DNA of 64,000 bases from Thermoanaerobacterium sp. RBIITD (GCF_900205865.1 NZ_LT906662.1:3051411-3115410); one strand, 5' to 3'. Shown: positions 55,171 to 63,753, counted from the first letter of the stretch. Translations and numbers: made by a program. Notes: generated by a model not told the origin, from the sequence alone.

Positions 55171-56427
55171 ATGCTTACAAAAGCACCAAGAGGTACAAAA
55201 GATGTATTACCGACGGAAGTATATAAATGGCATTATATAGAAAATATTATCAGAGAAATATGTGAAAATTTCGGATTTAAGGAGATCAGGACACCAGGCT
55301 TCGAACATACGGAACTATTTTTAAGGGGTGTTGGGGAATCTACAGATATCGTCAGGAAAGAGATGTATACTTTTACTGACAAAGGTGGAAGGAGTATTAC
55401 TCTAAAACCAGAGGGAACATCTCCAGCTGTAAGGGCATTTGTTGAGCACAATCTATATGCTGAAGCACAGCCGACAAAGCTTTATTATATTACGCCTGTG
55501 TATAGGTATGAAAGGCCTCAATCAGGTAGATTAAGAGAACACCATCAGTTTGGTGTTGAGATGTTTGGTTCATATGATGCAGCTGCGGATGCAGAAATAG
55601 TAAGTATAGCGATGACGCTTTTTAAAAGAATCGGGTTAAAAAACTTAGAACTTAACATCAATAGCATTGGCTGTCCCAAATGTAGAAAAGAATATAATAA
55701 AGCTTTAAAAGAATTCATAGGAAACAATATTGATAATTTATGTGATGATTGTAAAGAAAGGTATAAAATCAACCCTATGAGGGTTCTTGATTGCAAAGTT
55801 GAGGGATGTAAAACAATTTTAAAAGATGCACCAGTTATACTTGATTACCTTTGTGATGATTGCAAAGCACATTTTGAAGACCTTAAGAAATATTTGAATG
55901 CTGCTGGTTTTGACTTTATTGTAAATCCAGGCATAGTTAGGGGACTTGATTATTATACAAGAACTGCTTTTGAGATTATTTCAAATGAAATAGGTGCACA
56001 AGGTACTGTTTGTGGTGGTGGAAGATACGATGGACTTGTAGAAGAATGTGGTGGACCTTCTGTACCTGGTGTGGGATTTGGTATGGGTATTGAGAGGTTA
56101 TTAATATCTATTGAAAATAGTGGTATAAAAATACCATTACCAAAAAGAACCGACCTTTTTATTGGAAATATTGGTGATGAAACGAAGAAATATGCTTTTT
56201 CATTAGCATTGAAGCTAAGAAATTTAGGGTTTAGCGTTGAAATAGATAATATAGGTAGAAGTTTGAAGGCACAGATGAAATATGCAAATAAATTAAATGT
56301 GAAATATACTGTAATTTTAGGTGAGGATGAATTAAAAAATAAATTAGTGAAACTTAAAAACATGGATGATGGTACAGAATATGAAATTGCTTTAGATGAA
56401 ATTGCTGATAAAATAAAAAATATATAA
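55171..56427 (+). CDS. hisS: Histidine--tRNA ligase
   Basis: A 418-residue class II synthetase. The start is ATG 55171 (MLTKAPRGTKDVLPTEVYKW) after AGAGGAG; the frame upstream runs into the leader. Motif 2 is YITPVYRYERPQSGRLREHHQFG (noted in parts: YRYERPQ, HHQFGVE), histidine-specific motifs LDYYTRTAFEI and GGGRYDGL, and motif 3 GVGFGMGIERLL. A cysteine-rich insertion (CPKCRKEY, CDDCKERY, CDDCKAHF) may bind zinc. The C-terminal anticodon domain is complete. Cotranscribed with aspS 13 bases downstream. Confidence 0.97.
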   Translation: MLTKAPRGTKDVLPTEVYKWHYIENIIREICENFGFKEIRTPGFEHTELFLRGVGESTDIVRKEMYTFTDKGGRSITLKPEGTSPAVRAFVEHNLYAEAQPTKLYYITPVYRYERPQSGRLREHHQFGVEMFGSYDAAADAEIVSIAMTLFKRIGLKNLELNINSIGCPKCRKEYNKALKEFIGNNIDNLCDDCKERYKINPMRVLDCKVEGCKTILKDAPVILDYLCDDCKAHFEDLKKYLNAAGFDFIVNPGIVRGLDYYTRTAFEIISNEIGAQGTVCGGGRYDGLVEECGGPSVPGVGFGMGIERLLISIENSGIKIPLPKRTDLFIGNIGDETKKYAFSLALKLRNLGFSVEIDNIGRSLKAQMKYANKLNVKYTVILGEDELKNKLVKLKNMDDGTEYEIALDEIADKIKNI

Positions 56428-56440
56428 TGGAGGTATAATA

Positions 56441-58222
56441 ATGGGAGAGCAGTTATCAGGCATGAAAAGAACCCATATGTGTGGAGAACTATCCTTAGAA
56501 GATGTTGGTAAAAAAGTAGTTGTAATGGGATGGGTACAAAGGCGGAGAGACCTTGGTGGGTTAGTATTTTTGGAACTGCGTGATAGAACAGGACTAATAC
56601 AAATAGTATTTAATGAACAATTATCAAAAGAAGCCTTTGCTAAGGTACAATGTGTTAGAAATGAATATGTTTTAGCAGTTGAAGGTGAAGTCGTAAGGAG
56701 AGCGGATGAAAATATAAACCCAAATTTAAAGACGGGCAATATAGAATTGTATGTTACTACACTAAAGATTTTCAGCAAATCAGAAACACCTCCTTTCATG
56801 GTGGAAGATAGAAATAATGTATCAGAGGCAATAAGACTTAAATATAGGTATATAGATTTAAGAAGACCTTCAATGCAAGATATCCTAATGACAAGGTATA
56901 AAATAACAAGAATAGTAAGAGACTTTCTTGATAAAAATGGTTTTATCGATATTGAAACACCTCTTTTAATTAAGAGTACACCAGAAGGCGCAAGGGATTA
57001 TTTGGTTCCAAGTAGAGTTCAGCCTGGTAAATTTTTTGCATTACCGCAGTCACCACAAATTTTTAAACAGCTTTTGATGATATCTGGATTTGATAGATAT
57101 TATCAAATTGCCAAATGTTTGAGAGATGAAGATTTGAGGGCTGATAGACAGCCTGAATTTACTCAGATTGATATGGAGATGTCATTTGTAGATGTAGATG
57201 ATATTCTTACATTAAATGAAAGGATGATATCGCGAGTATTTAAAGAAATTTTAAACATAGATGTTAAACTTCCTTTTAATAAAATGACATGGCAGGATGC
57301 TATGGATAGATATGGCTCAGATAAACCTGATGTAAGATTTGGTATGGAGCTTAAAAATCTATCCGATATATTTGTTAATTCTGGATTTAAAGTCTTTAGA
57401 GATGCGGTGCAAAATGGCGGTTCTGTAAGAGCTATAAATGTAAAAGGTGCTGCATCTATGCCTAGAAGACAGATTGACGAACTCGTCGAATTTGTTAAAA
57501 CATATAAAGCAAAAGGCATGGTATGGATTCAGATGTTTGAAGATGGACCAAAATCACAAATAGCAAAATTTTTATCTAATGAAGAAATGACCTTGATTTT
57601 AAGCAAAATGGAAGCTGAAAAAAACGACCTAATTTTTATAGTTGCTGACAAAGACAATATGGTAGTTTATGATGCATTAGGACATTTAAGGCTAGAGATG
57701 GGTAAAAGATACAACTTGATTGATGAAAGTCGATATGAATTTTTATGGGTAGTTGATTTCCCATTACTTGAATATAGTGAAGAAGAAAAGAGATTTGTTG
57801 CAATGCATCATCCATTTACAGCTCCCAAAGATGAAGATATTGAATTGCTTGATAAAGATCCCGGGCGTGTAAGAGCAAAAGCATATGATATGGTTTTAAA
57901 TGGTGTTGAAATAGGTGGTGGAAGTATAAGAATACATGATACTGAGCTTCAAAAAAAGATGTTTGAGGTACTTGGATTCACAGAAGAGGTAGCTGAGGAA
58001 CGTTTTGGATTCTTAATGAATGCTTTTAGATATGGTGCACCACCACACGGTGGAATAGCATATGGTCTCGATAGGCTAACAATGCTTTTAACAGGTACTG
58101 ATAATATTAGGGATGTAATTGCATTTCCAAAAACTCAAAATGCATGTGACCTTATGTCAGAGGCACCATCAGAAGTATCAAATGACCAATTGAAAGAGCT
58201 GCATATAAAAGTTGACCTATAA
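56441..58222 (+). CDS. aspS: Aspartate--tRNA ligase
   Basis: A 593-residue class II synthetase of the bacterial type with the GAD insertion domain. Order: OB anticodon-binding domain (1-105; GWVQRRRDLGGLVFLELRDR), catalytic core with motif 1 (IETPLLIKSTPEGARDYLVP, noted in part), motif 2 (FRDEDLRADRQPEFTQID type: CLRDEDLRADRQPEF), GAD domain about 290-410, and motif 3 (HGGIAYGLDRLTMLL) near 530. GGAGG precedes the ATG. Discriminating versus non-discriminating cannot be decided by eye. 6S RNA and tcdA follow, the same order as in Bacillus. Confidence 0.97.
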   Translation: MGEQLSGMKRTHMCGELSLEDVGKKVVVMGWVQRRRDLGGLVFLELRDRTGLIQIVFNEQLSKEAFAKVQCVRNEYVLAVEGEVVRRADENINPNLKTGNIELYVTTLKIFSKSETPPFMVEDRNNVSEAIRLKYRYIDLRRPSMQDILMTRYKITRIVRDFLDKNGFIDIETPLLIKSTPEGARDYLVPSRVQPGKFFALPQSPQIFKQLLMISGFDRYYQIAKCLRDEDLRADRQPEFTQIDMEMSFVDVDDILTLNERMISRVFKEILNIDVKLPFNKMTWQDAMDRYGSDKPDVRFGMELKNLSDIFVNSGFKVFRDAVQNGGSVRAINVKGAASMPRRQIDELVEFVKTYKAKGMVWIQMFEDGPKSQIAKFLSNEEMTLILSKMEAEKNDLIFIVADKDNMVVYDALGHLRLEMGKRYNLIDESRYEFLWVVDFPLLEYSEEEKRFVAMHHPFTAPKDEDIELLDKDPGRVRAKAYDMVLNGVEIGGGSIRIHDTELQKKMFEVLGFTEEVAEERFGFLMNAFRYGAPPHGGIAYGLDRLTMLLTGTDNIRDVIAFPKTQNACDLMSEAPSEVSNDQLKELHIKVDL

Positions 58223-58232
58223 ACGTTTAACC

Positions 58233-58261
58233 TTGAAAAATTAAAAGAAATATGATAATAT
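58233..58261 (+). promoter_or_regulatory. Promoter of 6S RNA
   Basis: TTGAAA (58233-58238), 17-base spacer, TAATAT (58256-58261). The predicted start near 58268-58272 matches the 5' end of the RNA. Confidence 0.65.
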
Positions 58262-58269
58262 ATTTATAG

Positions 58270-58450
58270 AAAACCCTATGGTGTGCGTGAAATGCGGTTA
58301 ATGTTTTGAGCCAACACATATAAAAAAGGGAGCCTGGGCTCTGATAATGGAATATAAGCCATCTTAGAATGGAAATATGAAGTTATTAGGAGGGCACCCA
58401 CCTGCGAGAGCAGGTTCAAAACCACCGTCTAAACGGCACTATGGGGATTT
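58270..58450 (+). ncRNA. ssrS: 6S RNA
   Basis: About 180 bases between aspS and tcdA. The closing stem pairs AACCCTATGGTG near 58272-58283 with CACTATGGGG near 58437-58446. Conserved-looking internal pieces are TGCGGTTAATGTTTTGAGCC on the left and GGTTCAAAACCACC and TCTAAACGGC on the right, around a large central bulge region (GGGAGCCTGGGCTCTG). Shape, size and position between aspS and tcdA match Firmicute 6S RNA (bsrA of Bacillus), which binds and inhibits sigma-A RNA polymerase. A covariance-model search was not possible. Confidence 0.8.
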
Positions 58451-58454
58451 TTTA

Positions 58455-59228
58455 ATGGGGGAATATATTTTGCTACACGCTTTTTCAAGAACTGAATTAA
58501 TAATAGGAAAAGAAAATCTTGATAAGTTAAAAGAAAGTACTGTTGCAGTATTTGGAATGGGGGGCGTTGGTTCATATACTGCGGAAGCCCTCATAAGGTG
58601 TGGTATAGGTAAATTAATAATAGTTGATGATGATACAGTTTGCCTTACAAACATAAATAGACAACTTCATGCGACAAGAAAGACTGTTGGGAGGCCAAAA
58701 GTTGATGTTATGAAGGAGAGACTCAATGAAATTAATCCTAAAGCAGAGGTTATTGCATACCAAACTTTTTATAATAGCGAAAAAAGCAATGAGTTATTAT
58801 CACCAGATTATGACTATGTTGTAGATGCTGTTGATACAGTCTCGGCAAAAATAGATCTTGTTGTTAAATGTAATGCAATGGGTATTCCAATAATAAGCTG
58901 TATGGGTGCGGCTAATAAACTTGATCCGACAAAATTTGAGGTTGCCGATATTTATGAAACAAGTATTTGCCCGCTTGCGAAGGTCATGAGATACGAACTT
59001 CGCAGAAGAGGTATAAAGTCATTAAAAGTTGTATATTCAAAAGAAAAGCCAATTATGCCTCTTATAGATGTTGAAACATGTAAACAGCATTGTATATGTA
59101 CAAATAAAGTTAGAACTTGTGCAAAAAGGCGACAGATACCCGGAAGCATATCTTTTGTGCCACCTGTTGCAGGCTTTATTTTAGCAGGCGAAGTTATTAA
59201 GGATTTAATTGGATATAATAATAAATAG
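58455..59228 (+). CDS. tcdA: tRNA threonylcarbamoyladenosine dehydratase
   Basis: A 257-residue ThiF/E1-like enzyme that uses ATP to cyclise t6A to ct6A at position 37 of ANN-decoding tRNAs. The start is ATG 58455 (MGEYILLHAFSRTELIIG); the frame is open earlier, within 6S RNA. Marks: VFGMGGVGSYTAEALIRCGIGK (nucleotide binding), IVDDDTVCLTNINRQ, and VVDAVDTVSAKIDL. Cysteine pairs in the C-terminal part (CICTNKVRTC) are typical. The start lies a few bases after the 3' end of 6S RNA, so its mRNA must come from read-through or from a promoter inside that region. Confidence 0.93.
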   Translation: MGEYILLHAFSRTELIIGKENLDKLKESTVAVFGMGGVGSYTAEALIRCGIGKLIIVDDDTVCLTNINRQLHATRKTVGRPKVDVMKERLNEINPKAEVIAYQTFYNSEKSNELLSPDYDYVVDAVDTVSAKIDLVVKCNAMGIPIISCMGAANKLDPTKFEVADIYETSICPLAKVMRYELRRRGIKSLKVVYSKEKPIMPLIDVETCKQHCICTNKVRTCAKRRQIPGSISFVPPVAGFILAGEVIKDLIGYNNK

Positions 59229-59234
59229 GTCATA

Positions 59235-59285
59235 TTGACAAATTATAGCTTTGGTAATATACTATAGATGTACCTGATAGGGGTA
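59235..59285 (+). promoter_or_regulatory. Promoter and candidate CsoR operator
   Basis: TTGACA (59235-59240), 17-base spacer, TATACT (59258-59263). TACCTGATAGGGGTA (59271-59285) just downstream has the TACC...GGGGTA shape of CsoR-family operators, suggesting autoregulation. Confidence 0.6.
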
Positions 59286-59298
59286 TAGGAGGTATGCT

Positions 59299-59571
59299 AT
59301 GAATTCATATCATAATGATAAAGATGATTTGCTTAGAAGACTTAAAAAAATTGAGGGACAGGTAAAGGGTATACAAAAAATGATTGAAAAAGATTCATAT
59401 TGTGTTGATGTTCTTGTACAGGTTGCAGCAGTTAGGTCTGCTATAAATAGTGTAGGAAAGATACTTTTAAAAAGCCATACATGTGGATGTGTTAAGAACG
59501 CTATGAATACGGAAAAACAGGATGAGATGATAGACGAACTTGTTGAAACATTTATGAAATTTATGAAATGA
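59299..59571 (+). CDS. csoR: CsoR-type metal-sensing repressor
   Basis: A 90-residue, all-helical DUF156 protein. Cys35, His60 and Cys64 reproduce the Cu(I)-binding Cys-His-Cys set and spacing of CsoR (SYCVDVLVQ, LLKSHTCGCV). The N-terminal LLRRLKKIEGQVKGIQKMIE is the DNA-binding helix region. Copper binding releases the operator in known members. GGAGG precedes the ATG. No copper exporter or chaperone follows; instead the operon continues with an RseC-like protein and thioredoxin. A copper or reactive-sulfur signal is possible. Confidence 0.88.
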   Translation: MNSYHNDKDDLLRRLKKIEGQVKGIQKMIEKDSYCVDVLVQVAAVRSAINSVGKILLKSHTCGCVKNAMNTEKQDEMIDELVETFMKFMK

Positions 59572-59581
59572 GGTATCAAAA

Positions 59582-60007
59582 ATGCTTGAGAAAGGGCGCA
59601 TTGTTGATATTAAAGATGGTAAGGCTAAAGTTGAGCTTATAAGAAATGACATGTGTGGCAAATGCCATGCCTGTGAAATAGGCTCAAACAATAGAATGCT
59701 TATTGAAGTTGATATAAACGATGACGAAAAGATTGGTGATAGTGTTTCGCTGGAAATGAAGGAGGCATCGATGCTGAAAGCTACTTTTATAATGTATGGT
59801 ATACCACTTCTGTTTTTCTTCATAGGTGTATTTTTAGGATATGCTATATCAGAATTATTAAATTTAAAAAATATATCTCAAATAATAGAAGCAATTTCGG
59901 GAATATTATTGACATCTATTTCATTTATGGGTATAAAATATTATAGTAATAGAATAATAAATACGGAATATAAACCAGTTGTTAAAAAATATAATCATGG
60001 GAGGTAA
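59582..60007 (+). CDS. RseC/MucC-like redox membrane protein
   Basis: A 141-residue protein with a beta-rich N-terminal domain holding cysteines (NDMCGKCHACEIG, near 25-35) and two membrane helices (about 64-88 and 96-118; LLFFFIGVFLGYAI). This is the SoxR-reducing-system RseC/MucC layout. Homologues associate with Rnf-type electron transport. Here it sits between csoR and trxA, 10 and 6 bases from its neighbours, so a thiol-redox function is plausible. No Rnf gene is in the window. Confidence 0.85.
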   Translation: MLEKGRIVDIKDGKAKVELIRNDMCGKCHACEIGSNNRMLIEVDINDDEKIGDSVSLEMKEASMLKATFIMYGIPLLFFFIGVFLGYAISELLNLKNISQIIEAISGILLTSISFMGIKYYSNRIINTEYKPVVKKYNHGR

Positions 60008-60013
60008 TAATAA

Positions 60014-60334
60014 ATGGCAGAAGTAACTATTACGAACGCTAATTTTCAAGATGAAGTTGTGAATTCAAATATACCTGTTTTAGTAGATTTTTGGGCAGAA
60101 TGGTGTGGGCCATGCAGAATGGTATCGCCGATTATAGAAGAGCTTGCAAACGACTATGAAGGGAAAGTCAAGGTTGGAAAGGTCAATGTAGATGAAGAAA
60201 ATGAACTTGCTCAACAGTTTAAAGTTATGAGTATACCTACAATAGCATTGTTTAAAGATGGAAAATTGGTTGATAAAATTGTAGGTGCGAGACCAAAATC
60301 TGAATTTGAAAACTTTATTGATAAAAACATATAG
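60014..60334 (+). CDS. trxA: Thioredoxin
   Basis: A 106-residue protein with the thioredoxin fold and active site W30-C31-G-P-C34 (VDFWAEWCGPCRMVSP), followed by KVNVDEENELAQQFKVMSIPT with the cis-proline, and KDGKLVDKIVGA. It reduces protein disulfides in the cytoplasm. GGGAGG precedes the ATG. It is the last gene of csoR-RseC-trxA and is followed by a strong terminator. Confidence 0.97.
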   Translation: MAEVTITNANFQDEVVNSNIPVLVDFWAEWCGPCRMVSPIIEELANDYEGKVKVGKVNVDEENELAQQFKVMSIPTIALFKDGKLVDKIVGARPKSEFENFIDKNI

Positions 60335-60360
60335 TCCTGTGTTATCACAGGATTTTTTTA
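60335..60360 (+). terminator. Rho-independent terminator after trxA
   Basis: Perfect 7-bp stem TCCTGTG/CACAGGA with a 4-base loop TTAT, then T7. Confidence 0.92.
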
Positions 60361-60755
60361 TAATTAATGTATATTAATATTAGTGCAATTTTATGAGTTA
60401 TGGTATTTAATCATAATCTATGCATATTAATGAGTTAATTTAATTGGATTCCAATTTTTTTGAATAATTAAGATTAATGGGACTAAACTTCGAAATTTAG
60501 AGAATGAAGGTTTAAATATTTTATTTAAGGGCTATTGGCGTGTAATTACGTGATAGCCGCTTTTTATTTTTACACCGTAAATATATCAATAAATGTATAA
60601 GGATTAAAAAATTTTAAGCTTTAGATATGATATAAATGTGGTGTGTTATCAAAAAATTATCTGATACAGCATGTAAATGCGATATTATACACTTTTTTGT
60701 ATAATAAAAAAATTTATGGTTAAAATGTATTTGTAACAAAATATGTAATGGAGGA
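60361..60755. other. Intergenic region with an orphan terminator-like hairpin
   Basis: About 400 AT-rich bases without a coding frame. At 60530-60558, GGCTAT and ATAGCC enclose CGT...ACG, followed by GCTTTTTATTTTT, which looks like a terminator. No gene ends just before it, so it may end a small RNA or be left from a deleted gene. Nothing else is clear. Confidence 0.4.
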
Positions 60756-60761
60756 ATGAAG

Positions 60762-61412
60762 TTGTATCGGATACCAAACCATATTGGAATTATTCCGGAT
60801 GGGAATAGGAGATGGGCACAAAACAAGAAATTACCGAAAGAATCAGGCTATGCTTATGGGTTAGAGCCTGGAATTGTTTTGTATAGATTATGTAAAGAAC
60901 TTGGTGTTAGGGAATTAACATTTTATGGTTTTACACAGGATAACACAAAACGCCCGACATCTCAAACAAAGGCCTTTCAAAAAGCCTGTGTCGATGCTGT
61001 AAAAATGCTGGAAAAAGAAGACGCAGACCTTTTTGTCATAGGTAATTACAATTCACCTATGTTCCCACAAGAATTATTGCCGTACTGTGAAAGAAAAAGA
61101 ATAGGCAAAGGTAAAATGAAAGTAAATTTTCTTGTCAATTACGGTTGGCAGTGGGATTTAAACAATGCTTTAAAAGCTTTAAGTTATGGCAAAACAAATG
61201 ATATACTAAATTTAATATCATCAAAAGACGTTTCAAGAGTTGACCTTATCATAAGATGGGGCGGCAGGAGAAGATTAAGTGGATTTTTACCTGTACAGTC
61301 GATATATTCAGATTTTTATGTTATTGATGATTATTGGCCGGATTTCAAACCAGAGCATCTATATGAAGCACTTGAATGGTATTCTAAGCAAGATATAACA
61401 TTGGGAGGGTAA
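60762..61412 (+). CDS. Divergent cis-prenyltransferase (undecaprenyl diphosphate synthase-like)
   Basis: About 216 residues. TTG 60762 is chosen over ATG 60756 because GGAGG is 7 bases from the TTG and nearly touches the ATG. The N-terminal catalytic motif is intact (IPNHIGIIPDGNRRWAQ; Asp of PDGNRRWA). LTFYGFTQDNTKRP corresponds to the second block. The last block reads RWGGRRRLSGFLPVQSIYSD, where canonical enzymes have RTSGE-RLSNF; the Glu that helps bind magnesium/diphosphate is Arg here. The start is also shorter than in UppS (about 250). It may be a paralogue with another chain length or substrate. Monocistronic. Confidence 0.8.
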   Translation: MYRIPNHIGIIPDGNRRWAQNKKLPKESGYAYGLEPGIVLYRLCKELGVRELTFYGFTQDNTKRPTSQTKAFQKACVDAVKMLEKEDADLFVIGNYNSPMFPQELLPYCERKRIGKGKMKVNFLVNYGWQWDLNNALKALSYGKTNDILNLISSKDVSRVDLIIRWGGRRRLSGFLPVQSIYSDFYVIDDYWPDFKPEHLYEALEWYSKQDITLGG

Positions 61413-61440
61413 ATGTCATCATTTTTGATGGCATTTTTTA
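61413..61440 (+). terminator. Terminator after the prenyltransferase gene
   Basis: ATGTCATCA (61413-61421) / TGATGGCAT (61426-61434), then T6. The stem overlaps the stop codon region. Confidence 0.85.
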
Positions 61441-61612
61441 TTTTTGCTTAAAGTATAATTTTTGTAGGCAGTAAAAAATAGAAAAAGGATCTAATTTAAA
61501 ACTTAACATGTAATGTGAAAATAAGAATGGATTGAAAGGAATTACACAAAAATTCACAATATACTAAACATTATATGGATGGAATTTTAAGAAAAAAATT
61601 AACAACAACTAC

Positions 61613-61641
61613 TTGACAGAAAAAAGAAAAAAAGTTAAAAT
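61613..61641 (+). promoter_or_regulatory. Promoter of the DUF5714 cluster
   Basis: TTGACA (61613-61618), 17-base A-rich spacer, TAAAAT (61636-61641). A leader of about 265 bases precedes the first gene; no riboswitch was recognised in it. Confidence 0.65.
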
Positions 61642-61911
61642 ATTGTCAAATAAGTACTTAGTTGCTATAAAAAACAGTAATACAATTTACGGCAAGTTAA
61701 TTTAGAAATGGTATCATGGCGTTAAACACTTTATTGAAGTACACTTCCGAATCTTTAAAAACATCAATACCAGTAGCTTTAAGGAATAGGAATATGGAAC
61801 CTACTGTTTTGTTACGCTAATAAGACAAACAATTTTTATCATGCTTGGGGACTTTCTTTCAGGGGAATAGAATAAATTAACAAAGCAAAGGTAATTAGGA
61901 GGAAAAACTCA

Positions 61912-62664
61912 ATGATTACTGGAAAATGCCTTGTATGTGGTGCTAACCTGGAACATCGTAACGAAAGCATAATTGTCAAGTGTTCTAAATGTGGGAAAAA
62001 AGAGAGGGCGTGTATTGTTTGTGAAAAAGAGCATTATCTTTGTAATGCTTGTGCAACCGAAACTGTGATGGCTAAAATTTTTCAAAAGGTACCCGAGATT
62101 GATTGCCAAAATCCCTGTGATATTGGAGAAAGACTTTTAATTGAATGTGGCTATGCTGGTAATTCTCCGCATGTTGTTGTTGCAGTAGCTTTTTTGTTGG
62201 CTTTAAAGAATTTGAATTTGGTGACGTTTGAAGATGTTTTTGAAGGAATGATGCGGGCTTCTCAAATTCCAGGTGGGTGGTGTGGGTATTACGGCACATG
62301 TGGAGCTGCAGTCGGACTGGGTGTTGCTGTTAGTATATTAACAAAAGCTACACCTATGACAGATAAGTCGCGTAGTATGGCAAATGAAGCTACTGCTGAA
62401 GGGTTAAAAATGGTGGCATCACAAGGTGGACCAAGGTGCTGTATAGGTTCTGTGCGTGTGGTTTTAGAAGTTGGAGTAAAGTATGTAAAGGATGCGCTCG
62501 GGATTGACTTTCCTGCGCGAAGAATAGAAATAAAAAATTGCTGGGCAAGTAGAGTGCAACCGGATTGTAAAAAGGAAAGATGTCTTTTTTGGGAAAAACC
62601 AATAAATAAAAATGGGAGGTGTGAAAATGGAGAATGTTGGAGAGATGTTACAGAAGATGATTAA
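61912..62664 (+). CDS. DUF5714 protein with N-terminal zinc-ribbon cysteines
   Basis: A 250-residue protein. Four cysteine pairs in the first 50 residues (CLVCG, CSKCGKK, CIVCE, CNAC) form one or two zinc ribbons. The middle part has PGGWCGYYGTCGAAVGLGVA and GGPRCCIGSVRVVL, highly conserved-looking glycine/cysteine motifs typical of DUF5714. More cysteines lie near the C-terminus (CWASRVQPDCKKERC). The many cysteines suggest metal or cluster binding. AGGAGG precedes the ATG. Its last 38 bases overlap the methyltransferase gene, so translation is coupled. The function is unknown. Confidence 0.8.
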   Translation: MITGKCLVCGANLEHRNESIIVKCSKCGKKERACIVCEKEHYLCNACATETVMAKIFQKVPEIDCQNPCDIGERLLIECGYAGNSPHVVVAVAFLLALKNLNLVTFEDVFEGMMRASQIPGGWCGYYGTCGAAVGLGVAVSILTKATPMTDKSRSMANEATAEGLKMVASQGGPRCCIGSVRVVLEVGVKYVKDALGIDFPARRIEIKNCWASRVQPDCKKERCLFWEKPINKNGRCENGECWRDVTEDD

Positions 62665-63733
62665 GAGTGCGTTAAAACATAACAGCAATTTAGACTTAGC
62701 AAAAATGGTGGGAAGTGAAGAACATTTTTATTATTTTCCTTTAGAAAGCTTTCAAGGTAAAGAAAAAGTTTTGTTAATGGGATGCAGTGGTATTAAATTT
62801 GTGAAAGATATTGTTTTAACGGTAGGGAAGGCGGGTAAAGTTATCATTGTGACAGAAAATCAGGATGAAAAGGTAAGAGTAGAAGAGGATTTAGAAGCAA
62901 CTCAAAAGGAAATTGGTTTTTGTAATTCTGAATTTGTTTTAGTAAGTTCATATGATCTGCGGGTGAACCCTGAATATATTGTAAAAGAATTATCGATGTT
63001 TCCTGTGCGTACTTTTAGCGATTACATAAATTTACAAAAAAAGATAGAAAATCAAAAAGAAGCTGAGCCTTTCTTGAACAATGAGAGTGTAGATATTGTT
63101 TATATTGATTTGCTAAATCGTTATACGAAAGAATATGTCAATTTGTTGCTTAGCGAAGCATTTCGAATACTTAAAAGAAAGGGAATACTTTTGATTAAGG
63201 TTTATTTGAGCGATGAACCACTAAAGAGTGCTGACTTAAATGTGTGCAACAATATAAAAATGCATTATATTCCCTTGGAAAATGAGATAGAAGAGGTTTT
63301 GGCATCACATGGATATATAGGAATGCGTTATAAATGGCGTGCAGAAATTCCTCAATTTATCCATAATACTATTGAGATAAGACCTTTTCTAATAGAGGCT
63401 TACAAAGGAGAACAAGGACCTTGTCTTGAAAAGGGGCATGCGGTTTTTTATATTGGTCCTTGGAAAGAAGTGGTTGATGATGATGGGCATAGATTATATC
63501 GTGGTCAACGTATGGCTGTGTGTGAGAAAACATACAAAAATCTCACAAGTTGTATTTATGAGGGACAAATTATTGGTATTCCACCTTACAATGAAGTTTC
63601 AGATGGAGATGTTCGACTTTTCGACTGCGATATTTCTGAAAAAAGAAATCCTAAAGTGACAAAGGGGTTGAAACCACTTTTTGAGGGAGAAAATATAACT
63701 AAAGAGGATATCAATGAGAGTAGCTGTTGTTAA
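62627..63733 (+). CDS. SAM-dependent methyltransferase-like protein
   Basis: A 368-residue protein. ATG 62627 (MENVGEMLQKMIKSAL) follows GGGAGGTG; the frame opens 5 codons earlier. A Rossmann-type SAM domain has VLLMGCSGIKFVKDIVL as motif I and IVYIDLLNRYTKEYVNLLLSEA with a class I methyltransferase-like ILKRKGILLIKVY. The C-terminal 110 residues (GHAVFYIGPWKEVVDDDGHRLYRGQ, noted in part; AVCEKTYKNL) resemble the extra domain of some ArsM-like methyltransferases. The protein ends SSCC. The substrate is unknown. It overlaps the DUF5714 gene and precedes an ATP-grasp-type gene. Confidence 0.7.
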   Translation: MENVGEMLQKMIKSALKHNSNLDLAKMVGSEEHFYYFPLESFQGKEKVLLMGCSGIKFVKDIVLTVGKAGKVIIVTENQDEKVRVEEDLEATQKEIGFCNSEFVLVSSYDLRVNPEYIVKELSMFPVRTFSDYINLQKKIENQKEAEPFLNNESVDIVYIDLLNRYTKEYVNLLLSEAFRILKRKGILLIKVYLSDEPLKSADLNVCNNIKMHYIPLENEIEEVLASHGYIGMRYKWRAEIPQFIHNTIEIRPFLIEAYKGEQGPCLEKGHAVFYIGPWKEVVDDDGHRLYRGQRMAVCEKTYKNLTSCIYEGQIIGIPPYNEVSDGDVRLFDCDISEKRNPKVTKGLKPLFEGENITKEDINESSCC

Positions 63734-63753
63734 CATGGTTAAGGAGGTTAAGT

